Assembly: GCF_023611505.1 (NCBI RefSeq)
Contig: NZ_CP097843.1
Location: 1,922,001 to 1,986,000, forward strand
From: Streptococcus oralis
GTDB taxonomy: Bacteria > Bacillota > Bacilli > Lactobacillales > Streptococcaceae
Direction of reading: 5' to 3'
DNA length: 64,000 nucleotides
The translations under genes were made by a program, and so were the position numbers. Positions 27,435-36,269 of this stretch are shown here, one piece after another. Below the pieces are notes generated by a model. That model ran no database searches and was not told the DNA's origin. It was given only the letters and a program-made list of their open reading frames with translations. The first letter of the stretch is position 1, and each line of letters begins with the position of its first letter.

Positions 27435-29404
27435 TCTTCTTTCTCCTTTTCCTTTAGTTCATCCAAGATTAGTTTAGTCAATTTCTCTCCTGCTTCTGAC
27501 AGACTCATATTCTCGATTTGCGCAGCCGCTAGATTAAAATGGCCTCCGCCACCTAGCTCTTCCATAATACGTTGCACATTGATTTTACTACGGCTTCGAG
27601 CCGAGATAGAGATAAATCCTTGTGTATTTTTTGCCAGAACGAAACTAGCCTCAATACCGGACATAGCCAGCATAGCATCGGCAGCCTTACTGATAACAAC
27701 GGTGTCATAAGTGGTTGAGTCCTTAGCTTGGGCAATCAAGATATCTGAAGCTAGCTTACGACCTTGTAAAATGAGTTCATTTACCTCACGGTACTCTTCA
27801 AAATCTGTCGCAGCAATCTCCTGGATAGCAATACTATCGCTTCCACGTGTTCTGAGGTAGCTAGCCACATCAAAGGTTCGACTCGTTACGCGAGATGTAA
27901 AGTTCTTGGTATCCAACATCATTCCAGCCATCAGTACGCTAGCCTGCATACGACTCAAACGATTTTTCTTAGAATTTTGGAACTGAATCAATTCTGTGAC
28001 CAGCTCACTCGCACTACTTGCTCCACTTTCAATATAGGTGATGACTGCATTCTCAGGGAAATCCTGATCACGTCTATGATGGTCAATAACAATAGTTTGA
28101 GCAAACAAATCATAAAAATCTTTCGATAAGGTCAAAGCCGTCTTTGAGTGATCCACTAAAATCAATAACGAACGGCTTGTAACTAGCTTCATCGCATCAG
28201 TAAGAGATAAAAGTTTCGTAGTATCTTCCTTCTTTAAGAACTGGATAGCACGCTCGATATCTGCTGACATTTTATCTGCATCGTAGACAGCATAACTGTT
28301 CTCAATAATATTACTTGCAAACAATTGCATACCAACCGAAGATCCCAAGGCATCCATATCTAGATTTTTATGACCGACTACAAAAACCTGGTCAACACTT
28401 CGAATCTTATCAGAAATGGCTGTCATCATGGCTCTCGTACGTGTACGAGTACGTTTGATAGACGCAGCAGTTCCTCCACCAAAGTAGACTGGATTCTTGG
28501 TTTCGTCATTTTCCTTGACCACCACCTGGTCACCACCGCGAACTTCTGCTAAGTTCAAGTTGAGCAAGGCAATTTTCCCTATCTCTTCATGATTTCCATC
28601 ACCATAAGAAAATCCCATACTTAAAGTTAGGGGTAGCTGCCTCTGTTTTGATTCTTCTCGGAAAGTATCAATAACAGAGAATTTATCATTCATCAATTCC
28701 TCGAGTACTGTGTAATCTGTGAATACATAAAAACGATCCATCCCCACACGGCGAGAAAACATAGCATACTTACTAGCAAATTCTGAAACAAAATTAGCTA
28801 CAAAGCTATTGATATGGCTGATATCAGAGTCAGACGTCGCATCCTCCAAATCATCGTAATTATCCACTGAGATGACCCCAATGACTGGACGGCTAGTTAC
28901 CAATTCGACAGTTGCTTCGTACTCCCCAGAAACATCAAAAAAATACAAAACGCCTGAAGCCTTGTCCATATGAACAGCATACCGTGTTTCGCCCAAGGTA
29001 GCATAGGAACCTGGATTCCCAACAGAAGCCTTGATGATGGTTTGAATTAACTCAACATCAATTTCGCCTTCTTCAGTAGTCAAAATCAGCTCAGCATAGG
29101 GATTAAACCATTCCACTTCTCCACTTGATAAGTCTAATTTCAGGACTCCCACCGGCATTTGATCAAGCAAAGTACTCAAGCTATTTTCGGCTTGGTGATT
29201 TACATATTGGATTTGTTCAATTTCGCTCTTTTCATACTGTTTTTTTTGCCATACAAATAAAAGCAGATAAAGCAGTACAAATAAAAATAAAACAGTGATT
29301 GTTACAGCAAGATTATGTGAAAAAATAATCAGCAAAGTTAAGATTCCGAAAGTTGCAAGTCCTAGCAAGACTGCAGAAAACGGGATTAAATTATTTTTTT
29401 TCAT
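27431..29404 (-). CDS. gdpP: GdpP, cyclic-di-AMP phosphodiesterase
   Basis: 657 residues from ATG 29404, chosen because AGAGG lies 6 bp upstream; an earlier in-frame ATG lies almost on the -10 box. Two transmembrane helices (about 6-50), a PAS-like domain, a degenerate GGDEF domain (about 165-300), then DHH ([24 protein letters not shown]) and DHHA1 with [10 protein letters not shown]. It hydrolyses c-di-AMP to pApA, setting turgor, wall homeostasis and beta-lactam tolerance. It heads the gdpP-rplI-dnaB-veg unit. Confidence 0.94.
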   Translation of the reverse strand: MKKNNLIPFSAVLLGLATFGILTLLIIFSHNLAVTITVLFLFVLLYLLLFVWQKKQYEKSEIEQIQYVNHQAENSLSTLLDQMPVGVLKLDLSSGEVEWFNPYAELILTTEEGEIDVELIQTIIKASVGNPGSYATLGETRYAVHMDKASGVLYFFDVSGEYEATVELVTSRPVIGVISVDNYDDLEDATSDSDISHINSFVANFVSEFASKYAMFSRRVGMDRFYVFTDYTVLEELMNDKFSVIDTFREESKQRQLPLTLSMGFSYGDGNHEEIGKIALLNLNLAEVRGGDQVVVKENDETKNPVYFGGGTAASIKRTRTRTRAMMTAISDKIRSVDQVFVVGHKNLDMDALGSSVGMQLFASNIIENSYAVYDADKMSADIERAIQFLKKEDTTKLLSLTDAMKLVTSRSLLILVDHSKTALTLSKDFYDLFAQTIVIDHHRRDQDFPENAVITYIESGASSASELVTELIQFQNSKKNRLSRMQASVLMAGMMLDTKNFTSRVTSRTFDVASYLRTRGSDSIAIQEIAATDFEEYREVNELILQGRKLASDILIAQAKDSTTYDTVVISKAADAMLAMSGIEASFVLAKNTQGFISISARSRSKINVQRIMEELGGGGHFNLAAAQIENMSLSEAGEKLTKLILDELKEKEKEE

Positions 29405-29423
29405 TCTAAACCTCTTGCGCATT

Positions 29424-29432
29424 ATTATATCA
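29424..29432 (-). promoter_or_regulatory. gdpP promoter (extended -10)
   Basis: TGATATAAT on the minus strand, 20 bp before the start codon; no clear -35. Confidence 0.6.
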
Positions 29433-29511
29433 CAAAAGCCCTTAAAAAGCGACCTTTAAAGAGAAAGCACTGCTTTTATTATAGCAAGATGCTCTTAAAG
29501 AAACCATATAT

Positions 29512-29545
29512 AAAAAAGGATAGCAAATGCCTCGCTCTCCTTTTT
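29512..29545 (-). terminator. Terminator of the lysR-acd-MBL-fabK-like operon
   Basis: AAAAAGGAGAGC / GCTATCCTTTTTT hairpin (one mismatch) on the minus strand, ending in six T. Confidence 0.75.
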
Positions 29546-29579
29546 CCACATCAGTGCAGAATCTTCCGCCTAGATTACA

Positions 29580-30518
29580 TTATTCACCTAATTCTAGTCG
29601 AATGTCTTGTAGGCACTCTTGCGCCTGTTTCACAATTGATTCTAAAATAGTCTTACATGGTTTGATGTCTTTCACCAAACCCGCAATTTGTCCGCTCATC
29701 ATTGAACCATGAACTGTATCACCTTCATAGACAGCCTTAGATAGGGAACCGATCGTAATTTCTTCCAGTTCCTCTCGGTTTGTACCTTTCTGCTCTAATT
29801 CAATGTAGTGATCCGTCATCTCATTGCGAATACAACGAACTGGCGCTCCCGCAATGCGGCCTGTAACCGCAGTCGCTGTATCACTTGCCGCCAAAATAGC
29901 TTCTTTATAGGCTGGAGAAATTGGACATTCTTCTGAAGCAAGAAAAACTGTTCCCATTTGAACTCCTTGTGCACCTAGTGCAATCGCAGCAGCAAGTCCA
30001 CGACCATCTGCCACACCTCCTGCAGCAATGACTGGAATCGTTACCGCATCAACGATTTGTGGGATAAGAGCCATTGTATTGGTTTCTCCAATATGCCCAC
30101 CAGCTTCTGAACCTTCAGCGATTACAGCATCAACTCCCAATTCTTGCATTTTTTGAGCATGCTTGACACTGGCAATAACTGGAATAACCTTGATTCCTGC
30201 TTCTTTCAAGTAAGGCATGATATGCTTAGGAGTTCCTGCACCTGTAGTTACCACTGGAACCTTTTCTTCAATGATAACGGTCACAATATCCTTGATGTTT
30301 TTCATCATCAACATGATGTTGACACCAAAAGGCTTATCTGTCAACTTTTTCAGTTCACGAATTTCTTCTCGCAACTGCTCTCCGGTCATACCACCTGAAG
30401 CGATAATTCCCAGACCTCCAGCCTCAGAAACAGCTGCTGCTAGTTGATAGTGCGAGATTTGAGCCATAGCCCCTTGAAAAATTGGATATTGAATCTGTAA
30501 AAGTTTTGTAATTGACAT
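29580..30518 (-). CDS. FabK/nitronate-monooxygenase-like FMN oxidoreductase
   Basis: 312 residues from ATG 30518 (MSITKLLQIQYPIFQGAMAQIS), preceded by AGGAGG. A TIM-barrel flavoprotein of the enoyl-ACP reductase II / 2-nitropropane dioxygenase family: GGLGIIASGGMT, EGSEAGGHIGE, VIAAGGVADGRGLAAAIALGAQGVQMGT. The family is split between FabK (enoyl-ACP reduction) and nitronate oxidation. The housekeeping fabK normally sits in the fab cluster, so this copy is probably a paralog recruited to acyl-CoA metabolism, perhaps reoxidising or reducing enoyl intermediates. Last gene of the operon headed by lysR. Confidence 0.8.
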   Translation of the reverse strand: MSITKLLQIQYPIFQGAMAQISHYQLAAAVSEAGGLGIIASGGMTGEQLREEIRELKKLTDKPFGVNIMLMMKNIKDIVTVIIEEKVPVVTTGAGTPKHIMPYLKEAGIKVIPVIASVKHAQKMQELGVDAVIAEGSEAGGHIGETNTMALIPQIVDAVTIPVIAAGGVADGRGLAAAIALGAQGVQMGTVFLASEECPISPAYKEAILAASDTATAVTGRIAGAPVRCIRNEMTDHYIELEQKGTNREELEEITIGSLSKAVYEGDTVHGSMMSGQIAGLVKDIKPCKTILESIVKQAQECLQDIRLELGE

Positions 30519-30624
30519 ATGAGTCCTCCTTTTATTTTCTGTTGATTCTTGTTGGCAAATGGATGCATGGTGCACCAATATCCCCGTCAACAAGAAAATG
30601 TTACATTTGTCTCCTCATATTCTG

Positions 30625-31542
30625 CTATCCTAAAAAATCTGGCTTACGATCCTGCTGATCTGTAAAAGGAATAAGTGGGGGGCGAGAACGTAGAACATAA
30701 TCTACAAATTCCTTCCCATCCTTGTCAAACTCTACCACCGCGAAAAATTGATCATGGTAAAAGAAAAACTTATAATGATTCTCAAAAGCCTGACGCAACC
30801 ACTTCTTTTTGGCTAAAATTGATTTCATAGGATAATCATCAACTGCTGGAACCCAGAGAGGATTTCGATGAACATGTGATAACATCAAGTCCCCCATATG
30901 GATCATCGTATCTTTCCCCTGTTTGAGCAAGATAATACTGTGGCCATTGCTGTGACCACTTGTGTGAATCATTTGGATTTCTGGAATGACATTGATATAC
31001 TCTGAGAAAGTCGTCACCTGATCTTGAATCGGTTCCCAATTTTCTCTCAGATAAGTTCCCCGCGTTCGATCATTAGGGTTTCTCATCTCATACCACTCGA
31101 CATCATTCACAATAATCTTGGCGTTTGGATACTTGGAAACCAGCTTCCCTTGATCATTCACATACGTCAAGCCACCAGAATGATCGTGGTGCATATGTGT
31201 CATCAGCACGATGTCAATGTCTTCAGGCGATAGTCCTAAAAGATCTAAACTTTCTTCTACCCGACTTTCAGACAAGATTCCTAAGTTACGCCTTTGTTTA
31301 TCGGATAATTTTGCTGTATCAAAACTTGCATCTATCAAGTAATTTTTACCCTTGTACTGGATCAAAATAGGATCCGTCAATTCTGCCATCATATTAGCAT
31401 CATTTGTTGGGTAGTAACGAGACCACACAACTTTCGGAACCGGACCAAAAAGAGTCCCTGCATCCGTCAATTTATCGGCTCCACGTAGCCATGTCAGTTT
31501 CATATCATGAAATTGATATTCCTGTAAGGTGAGTTCTGCCAT
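30625..31542 (-). CDS. MBL-fold metallo-hydrolase
   Basis: 305 residues with the zinc motif THMHHDHSGG (about 114-123), then H in TSGHSNGHS and D in HMGDLMLSH, so both metals can be bound. The layout (long N-terminal region, large insert with WYEMRNPNDRTRGTYLREN) recalls lactonase/YtnP-like members rather than glyoxalases. It starts 4 bp after the acyl-CoA dehydrogenase-like gene. A thioesterase or lactonase acting on a pathway intermediate is conceivable. Substrate unknown. Confidence 0.8.
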   Translation of the reverse strand: MAELTLQEYQFHDMKLTWLRGADKLTDAGTLFGPVPKVVWSRYYPTNDANMMAELTDPILIQYKGKNYLIDASFDTAKLSDKQRRNLGILSESRVEESLDLLGLSPEDIDIVLMTHMHHDHSGGLTYVNDQGKLVSKYPNAKIIVNDVEWYEMRNPNDRTRGTYLRENWEPIQDQVTTFSEYINVIPEIQMIHTSGHSNGHSIILLKQGKDTMIHMGDLMLSHVHRNPLWVPAVDDYPMKSILAKKKWLRQAFENHYKFFFYHDQFFAVVEFDKDGKEFVDYVLRSRPPLIPFTDQQDRKPDFLG

Positions 31543-31545
31543 GCT

Positions 31546-32658
31546 TTACTCCTTTATCCATTGGGCTGCTATTCTTTTACGAATCGAATCCCCAGATTTT
31601 CCATAGATTTCAATCGTTTTGGCATCCTTTAGATAACGGTCTATAGGGATGTCATCCAAGGTTTGAAGAGGTCCAATTAATCTAATAATTTCCTCAGAAA
31701 TCTCAATTGCTACTTTTGTCGTATAAAGTTTTATCTGAGATACAAAGAGAGAATCCGCCTTCATCCTGTCCTTGTAGGAGGCAAAGTAAGATTCAGCCGC
31801 ACACAGCTTAGTATACAAGTCTGCAAATTGATGTTGATAGACTGTCGCATCGATTAATCGTTTCCCAAATCCTCTTTTGACCTTTACAAAAGCCAGACCT
31901 TTTTCAAAAGCTCCCTCAGAGATACCAATAGATATTGCGCTTAATCCTAGCTGTAATTTTTTGATAATATCATTTAACTGAGTTTCCCCATTTAAGGTCA
32001 ATCCTAGCAGACTATCTTCTGGCAATATGACCTGGTCAAAAGTTACCGAATTCACAGGTAAACCCTGTAAACCAGGTTTTGCTATATCATCTCCAAAAGC
32101 AACCCCCGGTCGAGTCGTATCAACAATGAAAAATCCATATCCATCTTCTCCGTTAGTTTCCTGAACCTTGGCTAAGATTAACAAAATATCTGTATAGCGG
32201 CAATTTGATACAATTGACTTCTTCCCAGTTAAAGACCAACCTGCCTCTGTTTTCCTTGCGGTTGTTGCAATAACCTCCAAGCTTTCCATCAATTTTCCTT
32301 CGGAAAATCCCAAGCCAGCTAAGATTTCTCCCCTTACTAATGGTTCTACATAACGCGATTTTTGTTCCTGACTTCCATATCGTAAAATAGGATAGATACC
32401 ATAACATGCCTGAGTTAGCAGAACAGCAGAAAAAGCAGGGAAATCTTTTGAAATCAAGCGAATAAAGGTCAAAAACTCGGTTCTCAAAACAGAATCTTGA
32501 CTATCTAAAAGCAAGGAAAAGATATCAAATCGCTCAATAAACTGATAAAGCAATTCTCTAGGGAACTGTTGTTCATCCTCACGAGACTTGAAATAGTCCC
32601 GAATCAACACTTTCACGTCTGCCTTCAATTCTCGCGCCAGCACGTCATTATAGGTCAT
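31546..32658 (-). CDS. Acyl-CoA dehydrogenase-family protein, catalytic glutamate apparently lost
   Basis: 370 residues from ATG 32658 (GAGG 8 bp upstream). The overall acyl-CoA dehydrogenase order is kept: LGFSEGKL, GWSLTGKKSIVSNCRYTDILLILA, GLQGLPVNSVTFDQVILPEDSLLG, GFGKRLIDATVYQHQFADL. In the C-terminal motif that normally reads IYEGTSEIQR, with the catalytic base, this protein reads IYGKSGDSIRKR. Either it is inactive or regulatory, or it uses another base as some family branches do. It lies 16 bp after lysR and 4 bp before the MBL gene. Confidence 0.75.
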   Translation of the reverse strand: MTYNDVLARELKADVKVLIRDYFKSREDEQQFPRELLYQFIERFDIFSLLLDSQDSVLRTEFLTFIRLISKDFPAFSAVLLTQACYGIYPILRYGSQEQKSRYVEPLVRGEILAGLGFSEGKLMESLEVIATTARKTEAGWSLTGKKSIVSNCRYTDILLILAKVQETNGEDGYGFFIVDTTRPGVAFGDDIAKPGLQGLPVNSVTFDQVILPEDSLLGLTLNGETQLNDIIKKLQLGLSAISIGISEGAFEKGLAFVKVKRGFGKRLIDATVYQHQFADLYTKLCAAESYFASYKDRMKADSLFVSQIKLYTTKVAIEISEEIIRLIGPLQTLDDIPIDRYLKDAKTIEIYGKSGDSIRKRIAAQWIKE

Positions 32659-32673
32659 CGCATTCACCTCAGC

Positions 32674-33582
32674 TTAGTTGTCAGAAAACGGTTGGTAATA
32701 ATCTTTCAACAATTCTTCATATATATAAGACTCTACTTCATTGTAGGAGTTTTTATAGGGTCTACAAAACCAAATATTAAATGGAATAGGATCCTTGAAT
32801 CTAACTGCCTTAAAACGACTCTTGTCCACAAAATATTCAACCGGCCTTGGTAAAAGAGCAATCAAATCTGTCTGATGAGTTGATTCAACTAGGAAGTCCC
32901 AAGTAGAGGAAAGATAAGCAAATTTAGCCTCAATTCGTTGTGAACGAAGTTTTTCTGTCACTAAATCATAAGTCGTAAATGTTTTGTTGAAGGTTGCCAA
33001 TTCATAACCAGCAATATCAGACCATTCCAACAAGCTTTTCTGAGCCAGCGGATGATCCTTATCCATATAAGCAACGTATTCATCCAATTGAATGATATGT
33101 TGTTCATATTTTTTAGCATCCAGGCTCGTAGGCTCTATCAGAATAGAGAGATTCAAATCTCCATCAACCATTTTTTGACGAATTTCCTTCCCTCCACCTT
33201 CCGTAACCTGGATATGGATATGAGGATTATTTTTCAGAAAATGAGGCAAGGCACTAGCAAAATAAACTCGTAAAATCAAGGACGGAATACCAAAATTAAT
33301 GGTGCCTTTTTGCTTTTGAGCTTCTATATGGATCATGGAAAGCATTTCTTCATGTCGATTCACAATCTCGGTCGCATAACGATAAATTTTGCGTCCCGAA
33401 TCTGTTAAACTTTCTAATCTTCCATTCTTGCGATTGAATAATTGAATCCCTTCAGCTGCTTCAAAATTTGTCACGAATTGACTCAAGGCTGATTGACTAA
33501 TGTGAATCTTCTTTGCAGCAATGGAAAGGTTGCATCCGCATTCTATGATATTGATGAAATAGTTCATTTGGATAATATCCAC
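32674..33582 (-). CDS. LysR-family transcriptional regulator of the acyl-CoA cluster
   Basis: 302 residues, GTG start at 33582 (MDIIQMNYFINIIECGCNLSIAAKKIHISQSALSQFVTNFE). The N-terminal winged helix is canonical, and the remaining 210 residues are a LysR substrate-binding domain (KGTINFGIPSLILRVYFASALPHFL...). It heads its own operon but is flanked by the two other catabolic operons, whose promoters share palindromes placed like LysR activation sites (36081-36101 and 39721-39745). An acyl-CoA or short-chain acid is a plausible co-inducer. Confidence 0.85.
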   Translation of the reverse strand: MDIIQMNYFINIIECGCNLSIAAKKIHISQSALSQFVTNFEAAEGIQLFNRKNGRLESLTDSGRKIYRYATEIVNRHEEMLSMIHIEAQKQKGTINFGIPSLILRVYFASALPHFLKNNPHIHIQVTEGGGKEIRQKMVDGDLNLSILIEPTSLDAKKYEQHIIQLDEYVAYMDKDHPLAQKSLLEWSDIAGYELATFNKTFTTYDLVTEKLRSQRIEAKFAYLSSTWDFLVESTHQTDLIALLPRPVEYFVDKSRFKAVRFKDPIPFNIWFCRPYKNSYNEVESYIYEELLKDYYQPFSDN

Positions 33583-33627
33583 TTACCCATCACCTAGCTT
33601 TCCTTCACTATTTTAGTAAGTCAATTA

Positions 33628-33658
33628 GACAACTATTCTAGTGTTTGATAGTTGTCTA
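33628..33658. repeat. Long hairpin in the lysR leader
   Basis: TAGACAACTA / TAGTTGTCTA arms with a 13-nt loop, extended by AAGTCA/TGACTT beyond a small internal loop. It falls between the predicted lysR start of transcription and the GTG. No minus-strand T run follows, so it is not a classical terminator in that direction. It may be a control hairpin or a protein site. Confidence 0.5.
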
Positions 33659-33708
33659 CTGACTTTTTATCGAAATAACATTTCGAATACTTCATTTTAA
33701 CGTTGTAT

Positions 33709-33722
33709 ATAAAGCGCTTACA
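33709..33722. promoter_or_regulatory. cre-like site (CcpA) at the lysR operon
   Basis: Minus strand TGTAAGCGCTTTAT against cre TGWNANCGNTNWCA: 12 of 14. It is immediately downstream of the predicted -10, over the start of transcription. Confidence 0.55.
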
Positions 33723-33750
33723 ATACTATCTAGTTTATATCATAACACAA
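33723..33750 (-). promoter_or_regulatory. Putative lysR operon promoter
   Basis: -35 TTGTGT (33745-33750), 16-bp spacer, -10 TAGTAT (33723-33728). The -35 match is poor. Confidence 0.4.
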
Positions 33751-33776
33751 TAAGTAGAAAATAGCTCTTTTTTTGC

Positions 33777-34430
33777 TTAAATCGGCATTGTTTTTAGGTC
33801 TTCTGCGACAATGACTTCCCCAGCTGTTTTTTCAAGAACTTCTTCTAATGTCACACCAGGAGCCAACTCTTTCAATAAGAATTTACCATCTTTGAATCCA
33901 AAAACAGCTAAATCAGTAATAACGAGATCTAACACTCCCTTAGCTGAAAGTGGCAAGGTACATTCTTTCAACAACTTGGATTCCCCATCAGCAGTTGTGT
34001 GTTGAATAGCCCCGATTACACGCTTAGCACCTACCAATAAGTCCATTGCGCCACCCATACCAGGAGCAAATTTCCCTGGGATAATCCAGTTCGCAATGCT
34101 ACCATCTTGGCTGACTTCTAGCGCTCCCAGAACGGTTGCATCCACGTGTCCACCACGAATAATGGCAAAGGAAGTTTGTAGATCAAACAAGGCTGCTCCG
34201 GGCAACAATGTGATAGGAGCTCCACCAGAGTTCGCTAAATTGGCATTATAGGTGTCTTTAGTTGGTGTTTCTCCAAATCGAAGGGCGCCATTTTCTGCCT
34301 GCAAAATAACATTTACTCCTTCAGGAATATAATCAGCAGAAGCGTTTGGAATCCCAAATCCAAGATTGACCACATCTCCATCTTTAAATTCAAGCGCTAC
34401 ACGTCTTGCGATAATTTCTTTTGCTTTCAT
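33777..34430 (-). CDS. CoA-transferase subunit B (AtoA/CtfB/ScoB type)
   Basis: 217 residues. The catalytic glutamate sits in QAENGALRFG (about residue 46), and the GMGGAMDL loop is typical of beta subunits. With subunit A it swaps CoA between acetyl- or acetoacetyl-CoA and a free short-chain acid such as butyrate or acetoacetate. Its start is 1 bp from the subunit A stop. Last gene of the crotonase-subunit A-subunit B operon. Confidence 0.9.
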   Translation of the reverse strand: MKAKEIIARRVALEFKDGDVVNLGFGIPNASADYIPEGVNVILQAENGALRFGETPTKDTYNANLANSGGAPITLLPGAALFDLQTSFAIIRGGHVDATVLGALEVSQDGSIANWIIPGKFAPGMGGAMDLLVGAKRVIGAIQHTTADGESKLLKECTLPLSAKGVLDLVITDLAVFGFKDGKFLLKELAPGVTLEEVLEKTAGEVIVAEDLKTMPI

Positions 34431-34431
34431 T

Positions 34432-35154
34432 TTACTTCACCCCCGCCAGTTTTTTTGTCTCTGTCCACAAGTCTCCCATCATCTGATGATGCTCTTGTGG
34501 TGTCAATCCTTGAACGACATAGTCAACTAGGATACCAGGGATGTAAATATCATTTGGATCAATTTCCCCGACTTCAACCAACTCGTTTGTCTCAACAATG
34601 ACTGTATCAGCCGCTAGAGCGAGTTGAAGAGAGATGTTTTTAGTAGTCCCATCTAGATAAAGATTACCATATTTATCAGCCTTAGTAGCTTTAATCAAGG
34701 CAATATCAATCTTCAATGGATCATAAATCAAATATTCTTTTCCATTTCGAGTTACTTTTTCGTGCTCATCTTCAAGAATTGTTCCTACACCTGTTGGCGT
34801 TAAAACTGCTCCAAGACCTGCACCTGCAGCATGTAAGCGTTCTACGACAGTTCCCATCGGAGTGAACTCCACTTTCATGGTTCCTGAGAAATAATCATGC
34901 TGAGCAGCAGCAGATGTTCCTACATGGGCTGCAATATACTTTGTAACTTGATGATTTTCACAAAGACGACCAACTCCAACTTCCTTACCGGGTTGAGAAG
35001 TTACAACAGACACCAAGGTCAAATCTTGCTGATTTTGACGAACCAGTCCCTCAATTAACTCAAGTGGTTCTCCCACTCCGAGAAATCCAGAAATACCAAC
35101 TTTATCTCCTGAATGAATCAAGGAAATAGCTTCAGACAATGTTACAACTTTCAT
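34432..35154 (-). CDS. CoA-transferase subunit A (AtoD/CtfA/ScoA type)
   Basis: 240 residues with GDKVGISGFLGVGEPLELIEGL at the N-terminus, the TGVGTILEDEHEKV segment and GNLYLDGTTKN, all typical of alpha subunits of 3-oxoacid/butyrate-acetoacetate CoA-transferases. Such an enzyme would activate a scavenged short-chain acid without ATP. It lies 15 bp after the crotonase gene. Confidence 0.9.
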   Translation of the reverse strand: MKVVTLSEAISLIHSGDKVGISGFLGVGEPLELIEGLVRQNQQDLTLVSVVTSQPGKEVGVGRLCENHQVTKYIAAHVGTSAAAQHDYFSGTMKVEFTPMGTVVERLHAAGAGLGAVLTPTGVGTILEDEHEKVTRNGKEYLIYDPLKIDIALIKATKADKYGNLYLDGTTKNISLQLALAADTVIVETNELVEVGEIDPNDIYIPGILVDYVVQGLTPQEHHQMMGDLWTETKKLAGVK

Positions 35155-35169
35155 AACCTATCTCCTCTC

Positions 35170-35949
35170 TTATTTACGTTGAAAGACAGCTTTGCGTTTT
35201 TCAACAAAAGCGCGCATTCCTTCTACCTTATCTTCTGTTGAGAAGAGTAGAGCTTCTGCTTCTGTTTCCAAACGAATAGCATTTTTCAGAGGGAGTTCTG
35301 AGCCAACTTGGATAATATGTTTAGCTTTTTCAACTGCTAGCGGTGCATTTTTCATAATCGCTGCTGCTAGCTCTTCTGCCGCAGGCAATAGTTCTTCTGC
35401 TGCTACCAACTTGTTAAGAATTCCAAGATCATATGCTTCCTGCCCTTTAACCATTCTAGCAGTGAAGATTAATTCCTTTGTTTTACTAGTACCAATCAAA
35501 CGAGACATTCTTTGGGTACCTGCAAAACCAGGAATGATTCCCAAGCCGACTTCAGGGAAGCCAACCATTGTCTTGTCATAGCCGATTCGGATATCAGTTG
35601 AAAGAGCTAATTCTAAACCGCCTCCCAAAGCATAACCATTCAATACTGAAATAGTTGGCTGAGTCAATTCAGATAAGCGGGTAAAGGTGTCGTTCGCATA
35701 GGTCATGTATTCATGAGCCTGAATTGGAGACATTTGGTCCATCTCTTTAATGTCTGCTCCCGCGACAAATGCTTTCTCTCCTTGACCAGTCACAATGACA
35801 ACACGAATATCCTCGCTTGCTTCAATTTGGTCTAAAGCGAGATTCAAATCCTTTAAGACTTCTGAACTTAAAGCGTTCAAAGCCGATGGACGGTTAATTG
35901 TTAGATAGCCAAGACCATTCTTAACCTCTAATAAAACAGTTTTACTCAT
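35170..35949 (-). CDS. Enoyl-CoA hydratase (crotonase)
   Basis: 259 residues from ATG 35949 (MSKTVLLEVKNGLGYLTINRPSALNALS), with AGGAG 7 bp upstream. The oxyanion-hole loops AFVAGADIKEM and NGYALGGGLELALSTDIRIG are present, and the catalytic glutamates lie in GGGLEL and FPEVGLGIIPGFAGTQR. It would hydrate crotonyl-CoA to 3-hydroxybutyryl-CoA. First gene of its operon. Confidence 0.9.
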   Translation of the reverse strand: MSKTVLLEVKNGLGYLTINRPSALNALSSEVLKDLNLALDQIEASEDIRVVIVTGQGEKAFVAGADIKEMDQMSPIQAHEYMTYANDTFTRLSELTQPTISVLNGYALGGGLELALSTDIRIGYDKTMVGFPEVGLGIIPGFAGTQRMSRLIGTSKTKELIFTARMVKGQEAYDLGILNKLVAAEELLPAAEELAAAIMKNAPLAVEKAKHIIQVGSELPLKNAIRLETEAEALLFSTEDKVEGMRAFVEKRKAVFQRK

Positions 35950-36013
35950 TGTTCTGCTCCTACTTGATTTATTTTGAGTACAGAGTACAGCGTCAACAAA
36001 TACCAACACAAAA

Positions 36014-36027
36014 TGTAAGAGCTTACA
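36014..36027. promoter_or_regulatory. cre-like site at the crotonase operon
   Basis: TGTAAGAGCTTACA, a perfect palindrome with one departure from the cre consensus (central CG to AG). It overlaps the predicted transcription start. Confidence 0.6.
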
Positions 36028-36032
36028 TTTTC

Positions 36033-36061
36033 ATCATAAACTTTTTTTTTCCATCCGTCTA
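36033..36061 (-). promoter_or_regulatory. Promoter of the crotonase/CoA-transferase operon
   Basis: -35 TAGACG (36056-36061), 17-bp spacer, -10 TATGAT (36033-36038). The weak -35 is consistent with an activator-dependent promoter. Confidence 0.6.
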
Positions 36062-36080
36062 CTTAATCTTTATTTATAGA

Positions 36081-36101
36081 CCTATAAGTTCAACTTATAG
36101 G
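36081..36101. promoter_or_regulatory. Palindromic activator site, copy 1 (probable LysR box)
   Basis: CCTATAAGTT-C-AACTTATAGG, a perfect 10-bp inverted repeat centred about 65 bp upstream of the predicted start. Copy 2 at 39721-39745 differs in two central bases. Confidence 0.65.
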
Positions 36102-36145
36102 ATGTTGTCGTCCAATCCATCCTTAAAGTCTTAGGAAAAATAAAA

Positions 36146-36189
36146 ATACCTTATCAAGCCCTTTTAGAGAAAGACACTTGATAAGGTAT
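36146..36189 (-). terminator. Terminator of the acyl-CoA dehydrogenase/hbd/thiolase operon
   Basis: Perfect 13-bp stem ATACCTTATCAAG / CTTGATAAGGTAT; the minus strand runs on into TTTTTATTTTT. Confidence 0.8.
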
Positions 36190-36269
36190 GTAACGATGAG
36201 ATCGGATCAAAATCTCATTTTGTAATCGTAATATTGAAAAAGAGGAAATGACGTTCAGTTTTCTAATAA

